From positions 1-33,338 of the forward strand of contig NZ_JH767543.1 of assembly GCF_000281085.1 (NCBI RefSeq): a stretch of 33,338 bases of DNA. Direction: 5' to 3'. Positions 1 to 11,744 of this stretch are shown piece after piece; position 1 is the stretch's first letter; every line of letters begins with the position of its first letter. The translations under genes were made by a program, and so were the position numbers. The notes below the pieces were generated by a model. The model did no database searches and had not been told where the DNA came from. It saw only the letters and a list, made by a program, of their open reading frames with translations. The stretch comes from Catenovulum agarivorans YM01 (GTDB lineage: Bacteria > Pseudomonadota > Gammaproteobacteria > Enterobacterales > Alteromonadaceae).

Positions 1-1
1 A

Positions 2-362
2 GAAAATTTCTGGCTAAACTATAAAACCGTGGCCAATTTAACTTGACCACTACACCTGGAGAAAACTGATCTTAACGCCTGACGAAAAGTTTAATAAATC
101 TCTTAGACTGCACACAGAATCTTCGCCAAATTATTTCGCCAGTTCACTTGAAATTGTAGCGAAGGCTAAACCTAATGAATTCGCCGAGTTCGCACTGTCA
201 TTACCAAAAAAAATTAATAAAAGTTATATAGATGCGTTTCACAGAGCTGCACGAGAGAGAGATAAATTAAAAGTAGCTGAAGACTATCGTGATAACTGGA
301 AAGCTTGTGATCCTGAACTTGCAAAAGAAGTATTAAATCATTTTGATTTCACTGTAAGTGAA
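2..362 (+). pseudogene. upstream coding remnant of the HEAT-repeat gene, start missing, possible frameshift
   Basis: The reading frame of the following HEAT-repeat gene stays open back to a stop at 39-41, giving about 107 convincing codons with no ATG, GTG or TTG. Bases 2-43 read ENFWLNYKTVANLT in another frame before a TGA at 44-46. Removing one base near 44 would join the two frames as NLTDHYTWRKL. I infer that the real protein began left of the window and that this copy is either frameshifted or carries a base error. The peptide contains an FAEFALSLP stretch, like the alpha-helical repeats of large defence-type NTPases as I remember them. That assignment is from memory and unchecked. Confidence 0.5.
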
Positions 363-1469
363 ATGGACGCGGCTAGGAACTATGAAATACAAGCAGAGAA
401 TAACAGCATTGATATTCATGGTATTAATAAGCTTAAAGATATCGCAATCAACGGTGAGTCTCCTATTCATGACCAACTAGCGGTTTATGTAGACAAAGAT
501 GTAAATGGTCTTGATTGCAAAGCATTACTTGACAACTCTATTAATTTAACTAGAGGGGAGGCTTTTCGAGGAATAGCAAAGGTTTGCTGGAAAGATAAAG
601 ATACTGCAAACACATTCAAAGAGGTTATAGCGAATGCTCTAAACAATGAACATCCTGCGGTAAAAATGTCTGCGATTGAGGCTCTTTGCCCGTTCTTAAA
701 CTACGACGAACGATGGGCTGTAGACACATTCATCTCTGCGATAAATGTTGACGTTAGGCTTGCAGGAGCACACAGTGCATACCAGTTTTTCAACTGTGGT
801 TTTGCTGATAATAAAGAAAAGTTTATTCCTGTCATCATGAAAATGTTGACTTCAAACCACAATGAAGTAAGGAAAATAGCCGCAATCCAAATAATCGCTA
901 GGTGGCTATTTCACGGAGTATTTTCGGACAAAATTGAAGTTGTCCTCAATGGTGATATTGAAGTTAGAAAAGGTGCTGCGGAAATAGTAAAAGATTTACT
1001 ATGTAGCCAAAAATACTCAAGCGCTCAGCTAGTACCTCTTTTTAAAAAGCTAGCCAATGACGAAGAATCAGATGTGAGGCGAATTGTTTCAAGTATATTT
1101 AGAAAAGACACTATTTATGAAAAGCCGTTTAGAGACGAACTTTTAAGTGAGTTTACATTTTCTTTAGCCGCTGAAACTGAATTCAGAGATCTTTTCTACC
1201 AGTTGCAACGTTACGATGGAACTTTACTTCCTTTTGCTGATAGCGTTCTAAAATTAGTTATTCGGCTAACTAATGGTTTAACACAAGCCAAGACCAGTGA
1301 AATAGGATACGTAATACCTAAAGTTGTAATGAGGCTTTATGATGAGGCTTATGCATTATCTGATTCAGGTCGTATTGATCTTTGTTTAGACATTTGGGAT
1401 CTGCTTTTTGAAAATGGAATAGGCGAAAGTAGACAAATGTTAGACCAAATGCAAGACAGCCTACTTTAG
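363..1469 (+). CDS. HEAT-repeat protein, C-terminal part of a probable large defence-type NTPase
   Basis: This 368-residue product is almost entirely paired amphipathic helices typical of HEAT repeats, for example HPAVKMSAIEAL, HNEVRKIAAIQII, DIEVRKGAAEIV and ESDVRRIVSSIF. No NTP-binding or nuclease motif is present. The C-terminus (VVMRLYDEAYAL followed by CLDIWDLLFENGIG) resembles the ending of large STAND or AAA-type NTPases with C-terminal HEAT repeats, many of them linked to antiviral defence; I recall this from family knowledge and cannot search for it here. The ATG at 363 lacks a clear ribosome binding site and coding sequence continues upstream, so it is probably not the natural start. 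The gene could be a decaying remnant or the intact tail of a gene beginning outside the window. No defence partner gene follows it. Confidence 0.6.
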   Translation: MDAARNYEIQAENNSIDIHGINKLKDIAINGESPIHDQLAVYVDKDVNGLDCKALLDNSINLTRGEAFRGIAKVCWKDKDTANTFKEVIANALNNEHPAVKMSAIEALCPFLNYDERWAVDTFISAINVDVRLAGAHSAYQFFNCGFADNKEKFIPVIMKMLTSNHNEVRKIAAIQIIARWLFHGVFSDKIEVVLNGDIEVRKGAAEIVKDLLCSQKYSSAQLVPLFKKLANDEESDVRRIVSSIFRKDTIYEKPFRDELLSEFTFSLAAETEFRDLFYQLQRYDGTLLPFADSVLKLVIRLTNGLTQAKTSEIGYVIPKVVMRLYDEAYALSDSGRIDLCLDIWDLLFENGIGESRQMLDQMQDSLL

Positions 1470-1595
1470 TAGATCCCGACTTGTTTCTAGGTACATACCG
1501 ATATGCTTCTTCGAAGCAATAGCGACACAAAAAGGTTTTAGATCAAAGTTAAAATAAACAGATTTTCAATTTAACTTTCCGGCATTTTAAACTAA

Positions 1596-1635
1596 AAAAT
1601 CCCCTGAACTCAGTGAGTGCAGGGGATTTTATTTT
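1596..1635. terminator. bidirectional rho-independent terminator
   Basis: An 11-bp stem AAAATCCCCTG (1596-1606) pairs with CAGGGGATTTT (1620-1630). The loop contains a further ACTCA/TGAGT pairing. A-rich sequence on the left and T-rich on the right give a U tract in both directions. It can end both the HEAT-repeat gene and icd, which converge here. Confidence 0.85.
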
Positions 1636-1675
1636 GAATTGCTATCAGCTGTTTAGCTAATTAATTCACTAAAAA

Positions 1676-3928
<2,253 letters not shown>

Positions 3929-3942
3929 TTATGCTGACGATG

Positions 3943-3970
3943 ATTCTAGCAAGCTTGTTAATTACTACAA
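3943..3970 (-). promoter_or_regulatory. probable sigma-70 promoter of icd
   Basis: On the minus strand TTGTAG (3965-3970) is followed after 16 bases by TAGAAT (3943-3948), about 40 bases before the icd start. A small inverted repeat (GCTTGT at 3953-3958, ACAAGC at 3967-3972) overlaps the -35 and spacer and might be a regulatory site. Confidence 0.5.
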
Positions 3971-4017
3971 GCGTATGTTCACCGCATTGGTGCAATGTCG
4001 ACCATAAAGTTTGGTGA

Positions 4018-4101
4018 TATATGCCCAAGTTGCTTGATGAAGCGAGTTTCCACTTCACTCATTGAAGAACCGTTACAATATAGTAAGCTTGCCAGGGTAT
4101 A
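4018..4101. repeat. interspersed repeat with TATACCC-like ends, copy 1
   Basis: The segment starts TATATGCCCAAGTTGCTTGA, followed by a GAAGCGAGTTTC block, and ends GCCAGGGTATA, so its ends are loosely inverted (TATAnnCCC and GGGTATA). The left part matches the repeats at 8698 and 33284, whose core is CCAAGCTACTTGAAG. It lies between icd and rluE and has no coding capacity. Confidence 0.55.
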
Positions 4102-4139
4102 TAGTTACTTCTCATTTTAAAATTGAATAGTGGAAATAA

Positions 4140-4832
4140 ATGTTGCAGCAAAAAGCAAAAAAGCCAAGTTTTGGACAAAAAAAACACATAAAAAATGCCA
4201 AACCCGGCGCTAAAACACGTTCGGCTACAAAAAACAAAAACAAGCGGCCAGAGCCTGCTGTGGTAAAAATTGTACTCTTTAATAAACCTTATGATGTATT
4301 AACCCAATTTACAGACGATCAGCAAAGAAAAACCTTAAAAGACTATATTCCAATTGAAAATGTATATGCAGCAGGGCGCTTGGATAAAGATTCAGAAGGT
4401 TTATTGGTTTTAACCAATAGTGGCAAACTACAAAATGTGCTGGCTAGCCCTAAATTTGAAAAAACAAAATTTTATTGGGTACAGGTAGAAGGTCAGCCAA
4501 GCCAGCAACAACTGCAGCAATTACGCCAAGGGGTAGAATTAAAAGACGGTAAAACTAAACCTGCAAAAGTGAGATTAATTGAACCACCTGCCATTTGGCC
4601 ACGTAATCCACCTATTCGAGAGCGCAAAAATATTCCAACAGCTTGGTTGGAAATAGGTTTGCAAGAAGGTAAAAACCGCCAAGTTCGCCGCATGACAGCG
4701 CATGTTGGTTTGCCAACTTTGCGTTTAATCCGTCATCAGTTTTCTTCTTTTTCGGTACAAGGGTTAAAACCGGGGGAGTGGCGCGAACTCGCAAGCGAAG
4801 AATTTAACCAATATCTGGAGCAAATTAATTAA
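4140..4832 (+). CDS. rluE: 23S rRNA pseudouridine synthase RluE (U2457)
   Basis: Isomerises a uridine of 23S rRNA (U2457 in E. coli numbering) to pseudouridine. The RsuA/RluB/RluE signature [19 protein letters not shown] is at residues 77-95, with catalytic Asp82. The segments [14 protein letters not shown] and [11 protein letters not shown], and the ending [20 protein letters not shown], match RluE rather than its paralogues. A lysine-rich N-terminal tail of about 43 residues precedes the catalytic domain, and there is no N-terminal S4 domain, as expected for RluE. A TGGA ribosome binding site precedes the ATG. Its stop codon overlaps the nudJ start (TAATG), so the two genes are translationally coupled. 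Confidence 0.93.
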   Translation: MLQQKAKKPSFGQKKHIKNAKPGAKTRSATKNKNKRPEPAVVKIVLFNKPYDVLTQFTDDQQRKTLKDYIPIENVYAAGRLDKDSEGLLVLTNSGKLQNVLASPKFEKTKFYWVQVEGQPSQQQLQQLRQGVELKDGKTKPAKVRLIEPPAIWPRNPPIRERKNIPTAWLEIGLQEGKNRQVRRMTAHVGLPTLRLIRHQFSSFSVQGLKPGEWRELASEEFNQYLEQIN

Positions 4833-5281
4833 TGTTTAAACCCAATACAACCATTGCATGGATAGTTGAGTGCAACAATAAGTTTTTAGTGGTTGAAGAA
4901 ATAGAAAATGGCGTTAACGTGATCAATCAGCCAGCAGGCCATTTAGAAAAAGACGAATCTTTATTACAAGCGGCTAAACGTGAGTTATTAGAGGAAGCTG
5001 GCCTAGAATTAGAACCTCAAGGTTTAGTTGGTATATATCAAAGTCAGGTTAAAGGCAAAGATATTCAGTATTTACGTTTTTGTTATTACGCTAAAATTGA
5101 TGCTGAACAACTACCAAAATTACAACCGCAAGATGATGATATTCTAGCCGCACATTGGTTTAGCTTTGAGCAAATCAAACAAAAACAGCTACCACATCGC
5201 AGTCATATGGTACAAATTTGCTTTGATGATTACCTAAATGGACAAAGAATACCCTTATCTGCTGTTAAGAGTTATTTATAG
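4832..5281 (+). CDS. nudJ: Nudix hydrolase NudJ (phosphatase)
   Basis: A small Nudix pyrophosphatase. In E. coli NudJ acts on nucleoside tri- and diphosphates and on the thiamine precursor HMP-PP. The Nudix box is complete at residues 36-58: G36, E42, R50-E51, E54-E55 and G57 in the pattern GX5EX7REUXEEXGU. The N-terminus [20 protein letters not shown] and the end GQRIPL closely follow NudJ. The length, 149 residues, is normal. The ATG overlaps the rluE stop, and mnmA follows, as is usual in gammaproteobacteria. Which substrate matters in this organism cannot be read from the sequence. Confidence 0.93.
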   Translation: MFKPNTTIAWIVECNNKFLVVEEIENGVNVINQPAGHLEKDESLLQAAKRELLEEAGLELEPQGLVGIYQSQVKGKDIQYLRFCYYAKIDAEQLPKLQPQDDDILAAHWFSFEQIKQKQLPHRSHMVQICFDDYLNGQRIPLSAVKSYL

Positions 5282-5297
5282 CAAGGATAAAGGGTGA

Positions 5298-5303
5298 TAG
5301 AAT
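5298..5303 (+). promoter_or_regulatory. possible -10 element of an mnmA promoter
   Basis: TAGAAT followed by AGCGCCC sits about 35 bases before the mnmA start, in the 57-base nudJ-mnmA gap. No good -35 hexamer lies at the right distance, so this is a weak call. If real, it lets mnmA-hflD-purB be transcribed without rluE-nudJ. Confidence 0.3.
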
Positions 5304-5338
5304 AGCGCCCCATTTTTAGCTGCGAGTATTTTTATTTC

Positions 5339-6442
5339 ATGTCAGACAATCAAAACAAAAAAGTTATTGTAGGAATGTCAGGTGGTGTTGATTCATCTGT
5401 ATCTGCTTATTTGTTACTTCAACAAGGATATCAAGTTGAAGGTTTGTTCATGAAAAACTGGGAAGAAGACGATACAGATGAATACTGCGCAGCTGCACAA
5501 GACTTAGAAGACGCACAAGCTGTAGCCGACAAACTTGGCATTGAACTGCACACGGTTAATTTTGCTGCTGAATACTGGGACAATGTATTTGAATACTTTT
5601 TAGCAGAATACAAAGCGGGTAGAACGCCTAACCCAGATATCATGTGCAACAAAGAAATTAAGTTTAAAGCCTTTTTAGAATTTGCTGCTGATGCTTTGGG
5701 CGCTGACTATATAGCGACCGGTCATTATGTGCAGCGTCGTCAAGATGAAAATGGCAAATGGCAAATGTTGCGTGGTTTAGATAACAATAAAGACCAAAGC
5801 TACTTTTTATATACTTTAGCCGAGCAACATGTTGCGCAAACTTTATTCCCAGTTGGTGGTTTAGAAAAACCAGAAGTACGTAAGATTGCTGAAGAGCAAG
5901 ACTTAGTCACAGCCAATAAAAAAGATTCAACTGGTATTTGTTTTATTGGCGAGCGTAAATTTAAAGATTTCCTCCAGCAATATTTACCCGCACAACCAGG
6001 TGATATTGAAACTGTTGATGGCGAAGTGATTGGTCGCCATGAAGGTTTAATGTACCACACACTAGGCCAACGCAAAGGTTTAGGTATTGGTGGTATGAAA
6101 AACTCAGGTGATGAGCCTTGGTACACGGTCGACAAAGATCTTGAACGCAATGTATTGATTGTCGCACAAGGCAGTAAACACCCAAGATTATTCTCAAATG
6201 GCATGATTGTTAATCAAAGCCATTGGGTTGATCGGGTCGGTCCTGGCGAAGAATTTAGCTGTACTGTGAAAACACGTTATCGCCAGCAAGATATTGCCTG
6301 TTCGGTTAAAAAACTAGATGAAGAAAACTATCAAGTGATGTTTGATGAGCCAGTTGCTGCGGTTACACCAGGGCAGTCAGCGGTATTTTATGCGCAAGAA
6401 GTCTGTTTAGGCGGCGCAATTATTGACAGTTTAATTCGGTAA
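5339..6442 (+). CDS. mnmA: tRNA-specific 2-thiouridylase MnmA
   Basis: Thiolates U34 of the Lys, Glu and Gln tRNAs to s2U, using ATP and sulfur relayed by the Tus proteins. The ATP-binding PP-loop SGGVDSS is at residues 14-20. The two catalytic cysteines are Cys103 in [12 protein letters not shown] and Cys201 in [10 protein letters not shown]. The tRNA-binding [10 protein letters not shown] segment is present. The length of 367 residues is standard. It lies in the conserved nudJ-mnmA-hflD-purB order, with hflD starting 17 bases downstream. Confidence 0.97.
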   Translation: MSDNQNKKVIVGMSGGVDSSVSAYLLLQQGYQVEGLFMKNWEEDDTDEYCAAAQDLEDAQAVADKLGIELHTVNFAAEYWDNVFEYFLAEYKAGRTPNPDIMCNKEIKFKAFLEFAADALGADYIATGHYVQRRQDENGKWQMLRGLDNNKDQSYFLYTLAEQHVAQTLFPVGGLEKPEVRKIAEEQDLVTANKKDSTGICFIGERKFKDFLQQYLPAQPGDIETVDGEVIGRHEGLMYHTLGQRKGLGIGGMKNSGDEPWYTVDKDLERNVLIVAQGSKHPRLFSNGMIVNQSHWVDRVGPGEEFSCTVKTRYRQQDIACSVKKLDEENYQVMFDEPVAAVTPGQSAVFYAQEVCLGGAIIDSLIR

Positions 6443-6459
6443 CTAATTCGGTAATTTTG

Positions 6460-7092
6460 ATGTCAGACGTATCTTACGAACAAACATTAGCTTTAGCAGG
6501 CGTTTGCCAAGCCTGTGCTTTGGTACAAAAAATTGCCCGTAAAGGTGAAATGGACGACGCACAATTAACCACCATGTTAAACAGTGTGTTAAACACCAAT
6601 CCTGCGGATACAGTTGATGTATACGGCGAACTGGCTAATTTAAAGCCGGGTTTAACCAATATTCATGATCAGTTAGGCCATCAGGCGCAAGTGAAAGATG
6701 CTGAGTTAACACGTTATGTGTTAAGTGTATTAACCCTTGAGCGCAAACTGGCGAAAAACCCTCAGTCATTGCGTAAACTTGGCCAGCAAATAGATGCAAT
6801 GGAAACTAAACTAGCACATTATGATTTATTGCATGATGTTGTGGTAGAAGGATTTGCCGGTATATATAAAGATGTAATCAGTCCACTCGGCCCGAAAATT
6901 CGAGTCATGGGCAACCCAAATTTATTACAACAGCGTTTAGTGCAAAACAAAGTACGCGCGCTGTTGCTTGCTGCGTTGCGCTCAGCTGTGCTTTGGCGTC
7001 AGCTAGGCGGTAAACGACGTAATATTTTATTTAGAAGACAAAAATGGGTGCGTTTTTCGGCGCATGCGCTTCAACAAATATCCAATATTTAA
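6460..7092 (+). CDS. hflD: HflD, high-frequency-lysogenisation regulator homologue
   Basis: HflD is a membrane-associated helical protein that, in E. coli, binds the lambda CII activator and influences lysogeny; its housekeeping role is unclear. Matching features are the LALAGVCQACALVQ N-terminus, the ELTRYVLSVLTLERKL helix, the DVISPLGPKIRVMGNP segment and the late LLAALRSAVLWRQLGG. I take the ATG at 6460; a TTG directly before it could also be read as a start. There is no strong ribosome binding site. Placement between mnmA and purB is the classical gammaproteobacterial arrangement. Confidence 0.92.
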   Translation: MSDVSYEQTLALAGVCQACALVQKIARKGEMDDAQLTTMLNSVLNTNPADTVDVYGELANLKPGLTNIHDQLGHQAQVKDAELTRYVLSVLTLERKLAKNPQSLRKLGQQIDAMETKLAHYDLLHDVVVEGFAGIYKDVISPLGPKIRVMGNPNLLQQRLVQNKVRALLLAALRSAVLWRQLGGKRRNILFRRQKWVRFSAHALQQISNI

Positions 7093-8472
<1,380 letters not shown>

Positions 8473-8495
8473 TTTGCTAATAGTTGTAATAATTT

Positions 8496-8526
8496 AACAA
8501 GGCAAACATACGTTTGCCTTGTTTTT
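8496..8526 (+). terminator. rho-independent terminator of purB
   Basis: A 12-bp perfect stem, AACAAGGCAAAC (8496-8507) and GTTTGCCTTGTT (8512-8523), has a 4-base loop and a short T run after it. It sits 24 bases past the purB stop. Confidence 0.92.
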
Positions 8527-8632
8527 ATCAAATTTAATTTCCCCAATTTTCCTGCCTAGTAGCTCTAATGAGATTCGCTATTTTGTTTTTGCGCTATCGT
8601 TAAGTAACCAAGCCGTTATTTATTAAACTAAA

Positions 8633-8661
8633 TTGGTAATTGTATAAATTTTGTATATACT
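8633..8661 (+). promoter_or_regulatory. probable sigma-70 promoter of the GH28 gene
   Basis: TTGGTA (8633-8638) and TATACT (8656-8661) are separated by an ideal 17 bases. Transcription would start near 8668, giving a leader of roughly 115-145 bases before the polygalacturonase start. The purB terminator just upstream makes a separate promoter necessary. Confidence 0.6.
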
Positions 8662-8668
8662 AGATAAA

Positions 8669-8682
8669 TGCTACCGGTGGCA
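8669..8682. promoter_or_regulatory. operator-like palindrome at the GH28 promoter
   Basis: TGCTACCGGTGGCA is a near-perfect palindrome centred on CCGG. Symmetry extends partly into the flanks (8 of 10 base pairs over 8666-8685). It falls at the predicted transcription start, where a bound repressor would block the polymerase. A central CG palindrome of this size is typical of LacI-family operators; which regulator binds is unknown. Confidence 0.5.
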
Positions 8683-8697
8683 CTTTCGCTAAGTATG

Positions 8698-8729
8698 TAT
8701 TCTAAGCTACTTGAAGAAGCACGGGTATA
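8698..8729. repeat. interspersed repeat with TATACCC-like ends, copy 2
   Basis: TATTCTAAGCTACTTGAAGA begins this 32-base segment and CGGGTATA ends it. It shares the AAGCTACTTGAAGA core with the copy at 33284 and more loosely with 4018. It lies inside the predicted leader RNA of the GH28 gene. Confidence 0.55.
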
Positions 8730-8812
8730 TAACTATGTTTAAGGTGTTGTTGGTATAGGTTTGCATGGAATGCAGTTAAATTATGCAATTCAATATAGGT
8801 AATTTCTTGTCT

Positions 8813-10423
8813 ATGAATAAATTATTAAAACTGGCGCTCAATGGTGGGGTAGTTGGTTTATCACTAGCGATTTTCAGTGCTCAAGCATCAAATGTTCGAT
8901 TACACGCCGAATACGAAAAATTATTGCCGCCAGAGCCAAGTTTCCCAACAAAAGTTTGTAGCGAATTAAAAGCCAACCTCAAGTATGTTAATTGGGTATT
9001 GCCTGACGAAATTGATCATGATCCAAAAAATTCGAGCCCTGATTCAGCTCGATTACAGCAGGCATTAGATAACTGTCCAAAAGGTCAAGCGGTTAAATTA
9101 GTTAAACATAATGGCAACAATGGTTTTTTATCAGGGCCAATTGAAATCCCTTCAGGTGTCAGTTTATGGATAGAAGAAGAGGTTAAGTTATTTGCCTCGC
9201 GTAGTCCTGCCGACTATGACTTGGGTGATGGCGTTTGTGGTGATGCATTACCAAAAATTAAAAACCGCTGTAAACCATGGATTTATGCGGATAAAACTGA
9301 AAACAGTGGTATCTATGGGGAAGGGACAATAGATGCCCGAGGTGGTGCTATTTTAACGTCAGGCAAACGCGCATACCAAACTACTTGGTGGGATCTGTCG
9401 ATGCAAAGCAAGGCTAAACCTAAGCTTGAGCAAAACAATCCGCGTATGTTGCAAATTGATGATGCGAAAAACTTTACTTTCTACAAAGTGGGTTTACAAA
9501 ATGGTGGTAAATTCCACGTTGCAGCAAAAAGAGCTGATGGACTAATTTTCTGGGGCATCAAATTGTTAACCCCTTCATTAGCTTACACAGTGCCGGGTTA
9601 CAAATGTGCTGAAGAAGATATGCCAAGACCTGGCAAGTTAGATAAACCAAGCACCTGTTTTATTCCTGAATTGGTGAAAAACACTGATGGTATCGACCCA
9701 GGTGCAAGTAAAAACGTTACTGTTGCTTATTCGTATATCAGTACAGGTGATGATAATGTTGCGATTAAATCAGGTAAAGAAACTGACAGACCTGCAACAG
9801 AAAACCATTTATACGCACACAACCAATTTTATTATGGCCATGGTATGTCGATTGGCAGTGAAACAGATGCGGGTGTTAACAACATCAAAATTTGGGATCT
9901 GACTTTAGATGGTATGGATAGTGGTCATGGCGTTGGTATTCGGATTAAATCGGATGGCAAACGAGGTGGTGATATCACTAATGTAACTTACGATAATGTG
10001 TGTATGCGCCGAGCTAAAGATTCTATGGTGTTTACACCGTATTACAGTTCCACTAAAAACGATAAATTGCCGCCGAAGATGGAAGACATTGTCGTACGTA
10101 ATTTTCGATATGTAGATTTCCCTGGTGCAAAATATAATGAGTCTTTGGTTAATGTTAGTGGTTATCAGTCCAAGCATTTAATCAACCCATTAAAACTGAC
10201 ACTAGATAATGTTGTTTACGATACTCAACCTGAAATTCGTGACAATAAACATTATAAGCATCACCACATAGAGTTTACCTTTGGACCGAATCCAGTGGTC
10301 AATTTCCCTGTGCGTGAGCAAGCTGATATTAAAGTTTTTGATAAACAAACTAAACAGGCGAAAGCAATTGACTGCCCTGACAGTCGTTTTGAGCCTTATC
10401 CGGCACCGGATTCACCCTTTTAG
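8813..10423 (+). CDS. exported glycoside hydrolase family 28 (polygalacturonase-like)
   Basis: A pectin-degrading parallel beta-helix hydrolase. All four GH28 active-site motifs are present; numbered from an in-frame ATG at 8783 they are NTD 300-302, GDD 322-324, GHG 352-354 and RIK 387-389. An N-terminal signal peptide MNKLLKLALN through FSAQA predicts export. I start at 8813 because that gives a clean signal peptide; starting at 8783 would add ten residues ahead of it. The length, about 536 residues, and the several cysteine-containing insertions suit a bacterial exo-acting or oligogalacturonide-acting enzyme, but the sequence does not settle endo versus exo. No other pectin gene is in the window. 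It has its own promoter, an operator-like palindrome and a downstream hairpin. Confidence 0.92.
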   Translation: MNKLLKLALNGGVVGLSLAIFSAQASNVRLHAEYEKLLPPEPSFPTKVCSELKANLKYVNWVLPDEIDHDPKNSSPDSARLQQALDNCPKGQAVKLVKHNGNNGFLSGPIEIPSGVSLWIEEEVKLFASRSPADYDLGDGVCGDALPKIKNRCKPWIYADKTENSGIYGEGTIDARGGAILTSGKRAYQTTWWDLSMQSKAKPKLEQNNPRMLQIDDAKNFTFYKVGLQNGGKFHVAAKRADGLIFWGIKLLTPSLAYTVPGYKCAEEDMPRPGKLDKPSTCFIPELVKNTDGIDPGASKNVTVAYSYISTGDDNVAIKSGKETDRPATENHLYAHNQFYYGHGMSIGSETDAGVNNIKIWDLTLDGMDSGHGVGIRIKSDGKRGGDITNVTYDNVCMRRAKDSMVFTPYYSSTKNDKLPPKMEDIVVRNFRYVDFPGAKYNESLVNVSGYQSKHLINPLKLTLDNVVYDTQPEIRDNKHYKHHHIEFTFGPNPVVNFPVREQADIKVFDKQTKQAKAIDCPDSRFEPYPAPDSPF

Positions 10424-10441
10424 TTTAAATTTATGCTCTTA

Positions 10442-10468
10442 TAAGGTCAGAGATCTGCTCTGACCTTA
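10442..10468. terminator. hairpin between converging GH28 and rlmG genes
   Basis: TAAGGTCAGAG (10442-10452) pairs perfectly with CTCTGACCTTA (10458-10468) across a 5-base loop. It lies between two converging genes and probably ends both transcripts. Neither side has a strong T run, so termination strength is uncertain. Confidence 0.65.
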
Positions 10469-10495
10469 ACATTATCCTGCAAAGGGCAACCTGTC

Positions 10496-11695
10496 TTAAT
10501 CATTGGCCGTTAATACAACAAACCTTTTATCCTGCGCAACAAGTTGGCTGGCAGCAAAAATTTCATTTAAGCGCTTGCCATAACCTAAATGGGCATTGCC
10601 GACAATACTAAGTTTACCGCCTTCAGCTAAACACACTTTGCTCTGATTAAACATTTGCATTGCTATATGGTCGGTAATGGTTTTTTGTTGATGGAACGGA
10701 GGATTGCATACAATCCAATCAGCTTTTTGCTCCACGTCAGCTAAACAGTCATTCCAATAGGTTTTAATTTTAACCTTGCTGAGATCATTTGCTTCTAGCG
10801 TTTTAACAGCTGACTCAATTGCCATATATGACTCATCGAATAGATGGATAACTAATTCGCCAGCACAGTTATTTTGCTGAAACGAATTAGCAATATAAGC
10901 CGATAACACACCATTGCCACAAGCTAAATCAAACACATGTGTTTGTGTTGGTTGAAAGTCTTGCGGTTTTGCCGGAAGGTGAGGCAGGAAAAATGCCGCG
11001 CCCATATCTAAACTACTGCGTGAAAATACATTCGGCGCGTTATAAATAGTTAAACCATTATCTAACTGCCAAGTTTTCCAATACGAGTAAGATGAATAAG
11101 GTGACGGCTGTTTCCCTGATGCGCTAATAGTGCGAGATTTTTTAACCGCTAAACTCACGTCCACTTGTTTAAAGTAGCGATTAAATAACTTAATTACTTT
11201 GTTATTTATCTCGGTCGCTTTAGCAGCTGCAATAACTTGTGCATCATCAGCTGCTACTTGATGGATTTTATCCAAAATAGCTTCAAGGAAATCTAAGTTC
11301 TTGGGAATTTTTATTAGGTAAATTTGCTCTGCAGTTATCTTGTTTAAGTCATTTAAACTGCTGCCAAGTGGGTTGATTGTTAAATCAGTTTTTGCTGAAT
11401 TATCTGAATTTAGCTGTAGATTTTGTTGGTAAGCTAAATGGGCGATTTTTGAGTCGCTATAAAAGCTAATTGGTACTGAAGTTACACTTTGCAAATGCAA
11501 GCTTATAGCGCCAAATTGGTCATTGACAACTAATGTACTGGCATTAGATTGTGTTAGAATTGGCAAAGCTGTTTCTGCCAGCAAAATATCAGCACTGTCC
11601 CATGCCTGAAGTGAAGAGCGAACATCCTGTTTAGGATAGCGCCAGAGCGTTAATGGGCATTGTTCAACTGGGTAGTTATGATTATCTTGCGGCAT
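10496..11695 (-). CDS. rlmG: 23S rRNA (guanine-N2) methyltransferase RlmG (G1835)
   Basis: Methylates N2 of a guanine of 23S rRNA (G1835 in E. coli numbering) with S-adenosylmethionine. The SAM-binding motif DLACGNGVLSA is at residues 256-266 and the catalytic NPPFH at 331-335. The family has a duplicated fold: the N-terminal half here, with VVNDQFGAISLHL, is a degenerate methyltransferase domain without a SAM motif. The opening PLTLWRYP and SLQAWDSAD, plus NVFSRSSLDMGA, distinguish RlmG from RsmC. At 399 residues it is slightly longer than E. coli RlmG. It diverges from the AlkB-like gene with only 31 bases between the listed starts. Confidence 0.9.
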   Translation of the reverse strand: MPQDNHNYPVEQCPLTLWRYPKQDVRSSLQAWDSADILLAETALPILTQSNASTLVVNDQFGAISLHLQSVTSVPISFYSDSKIAHLAYQQNLQLNSDNSAKTDLTINPLGSSLNDLNKITAEQIYLIKIPKNLDFLEAILDKIHQVAADDAQVIAAAKATEINNKVIKLFNRYFKQVDVSLAVKKSRTISASGKQPSPYSSYSYWKTWQLDNGLTIYNAPNVFSRSSLDMGAAFFLPHLPAKPQDFQPTQTHVFDLACGNGVLSAYIANSFQQNNCAGELVIHLFDESYMAIESAVKTLEANDLSKVKIKTYWNDCLADVEQKADWIVCNPPFHQQKTITDHIAMQMFNQSKVCLAEGGKLSIVGNAHLGYGKRLNEIFAASQLVAQDKRFVVLTAND

Positions 11696-11716
11696 ATAAG
11701 AATTAAGTAAACACTG

Positions 11717-11744
11717 GATATATAAATTGACGCTATTGTATCAA
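11717..11744 (-). promoter_or_regulatory. probable rlmG promoter inside the divergent gap
   Basis: On the minus strand TTGATA (11739-11744) and TATATC (11717-11722) are 16 bases apart, about 20 bases before the rlmG ATG. The -35 would lie inside the first codons of the AlkB-like gene if that gene starts at 11727, so it bears on the choice of start there. Confidence 0.4.

Noticed and set aside
1504-1518. TGCTTC-TTC-GAAGCA hairpin after the HEAT-repeat gene
   Set aside because: The stem is short with no T run, and the strong terminator at 1596 explains transcription end better. I also saw no second copy that would make it an attachment site.
5800-6204. 134-codon minus-strand open frame inside mnmA
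   Set aside because: Shadow of mnmA; no recognisable domain or ribosome binding site.
8783-8812. Ten-codon N-terminal extension of the GH28 protein
   Set aside because: MQFNIGNFLS would precede an otherwise canonical signal peptide starting at MNKLLK, so the later ATG is more likely, although I cannot exclude the first.
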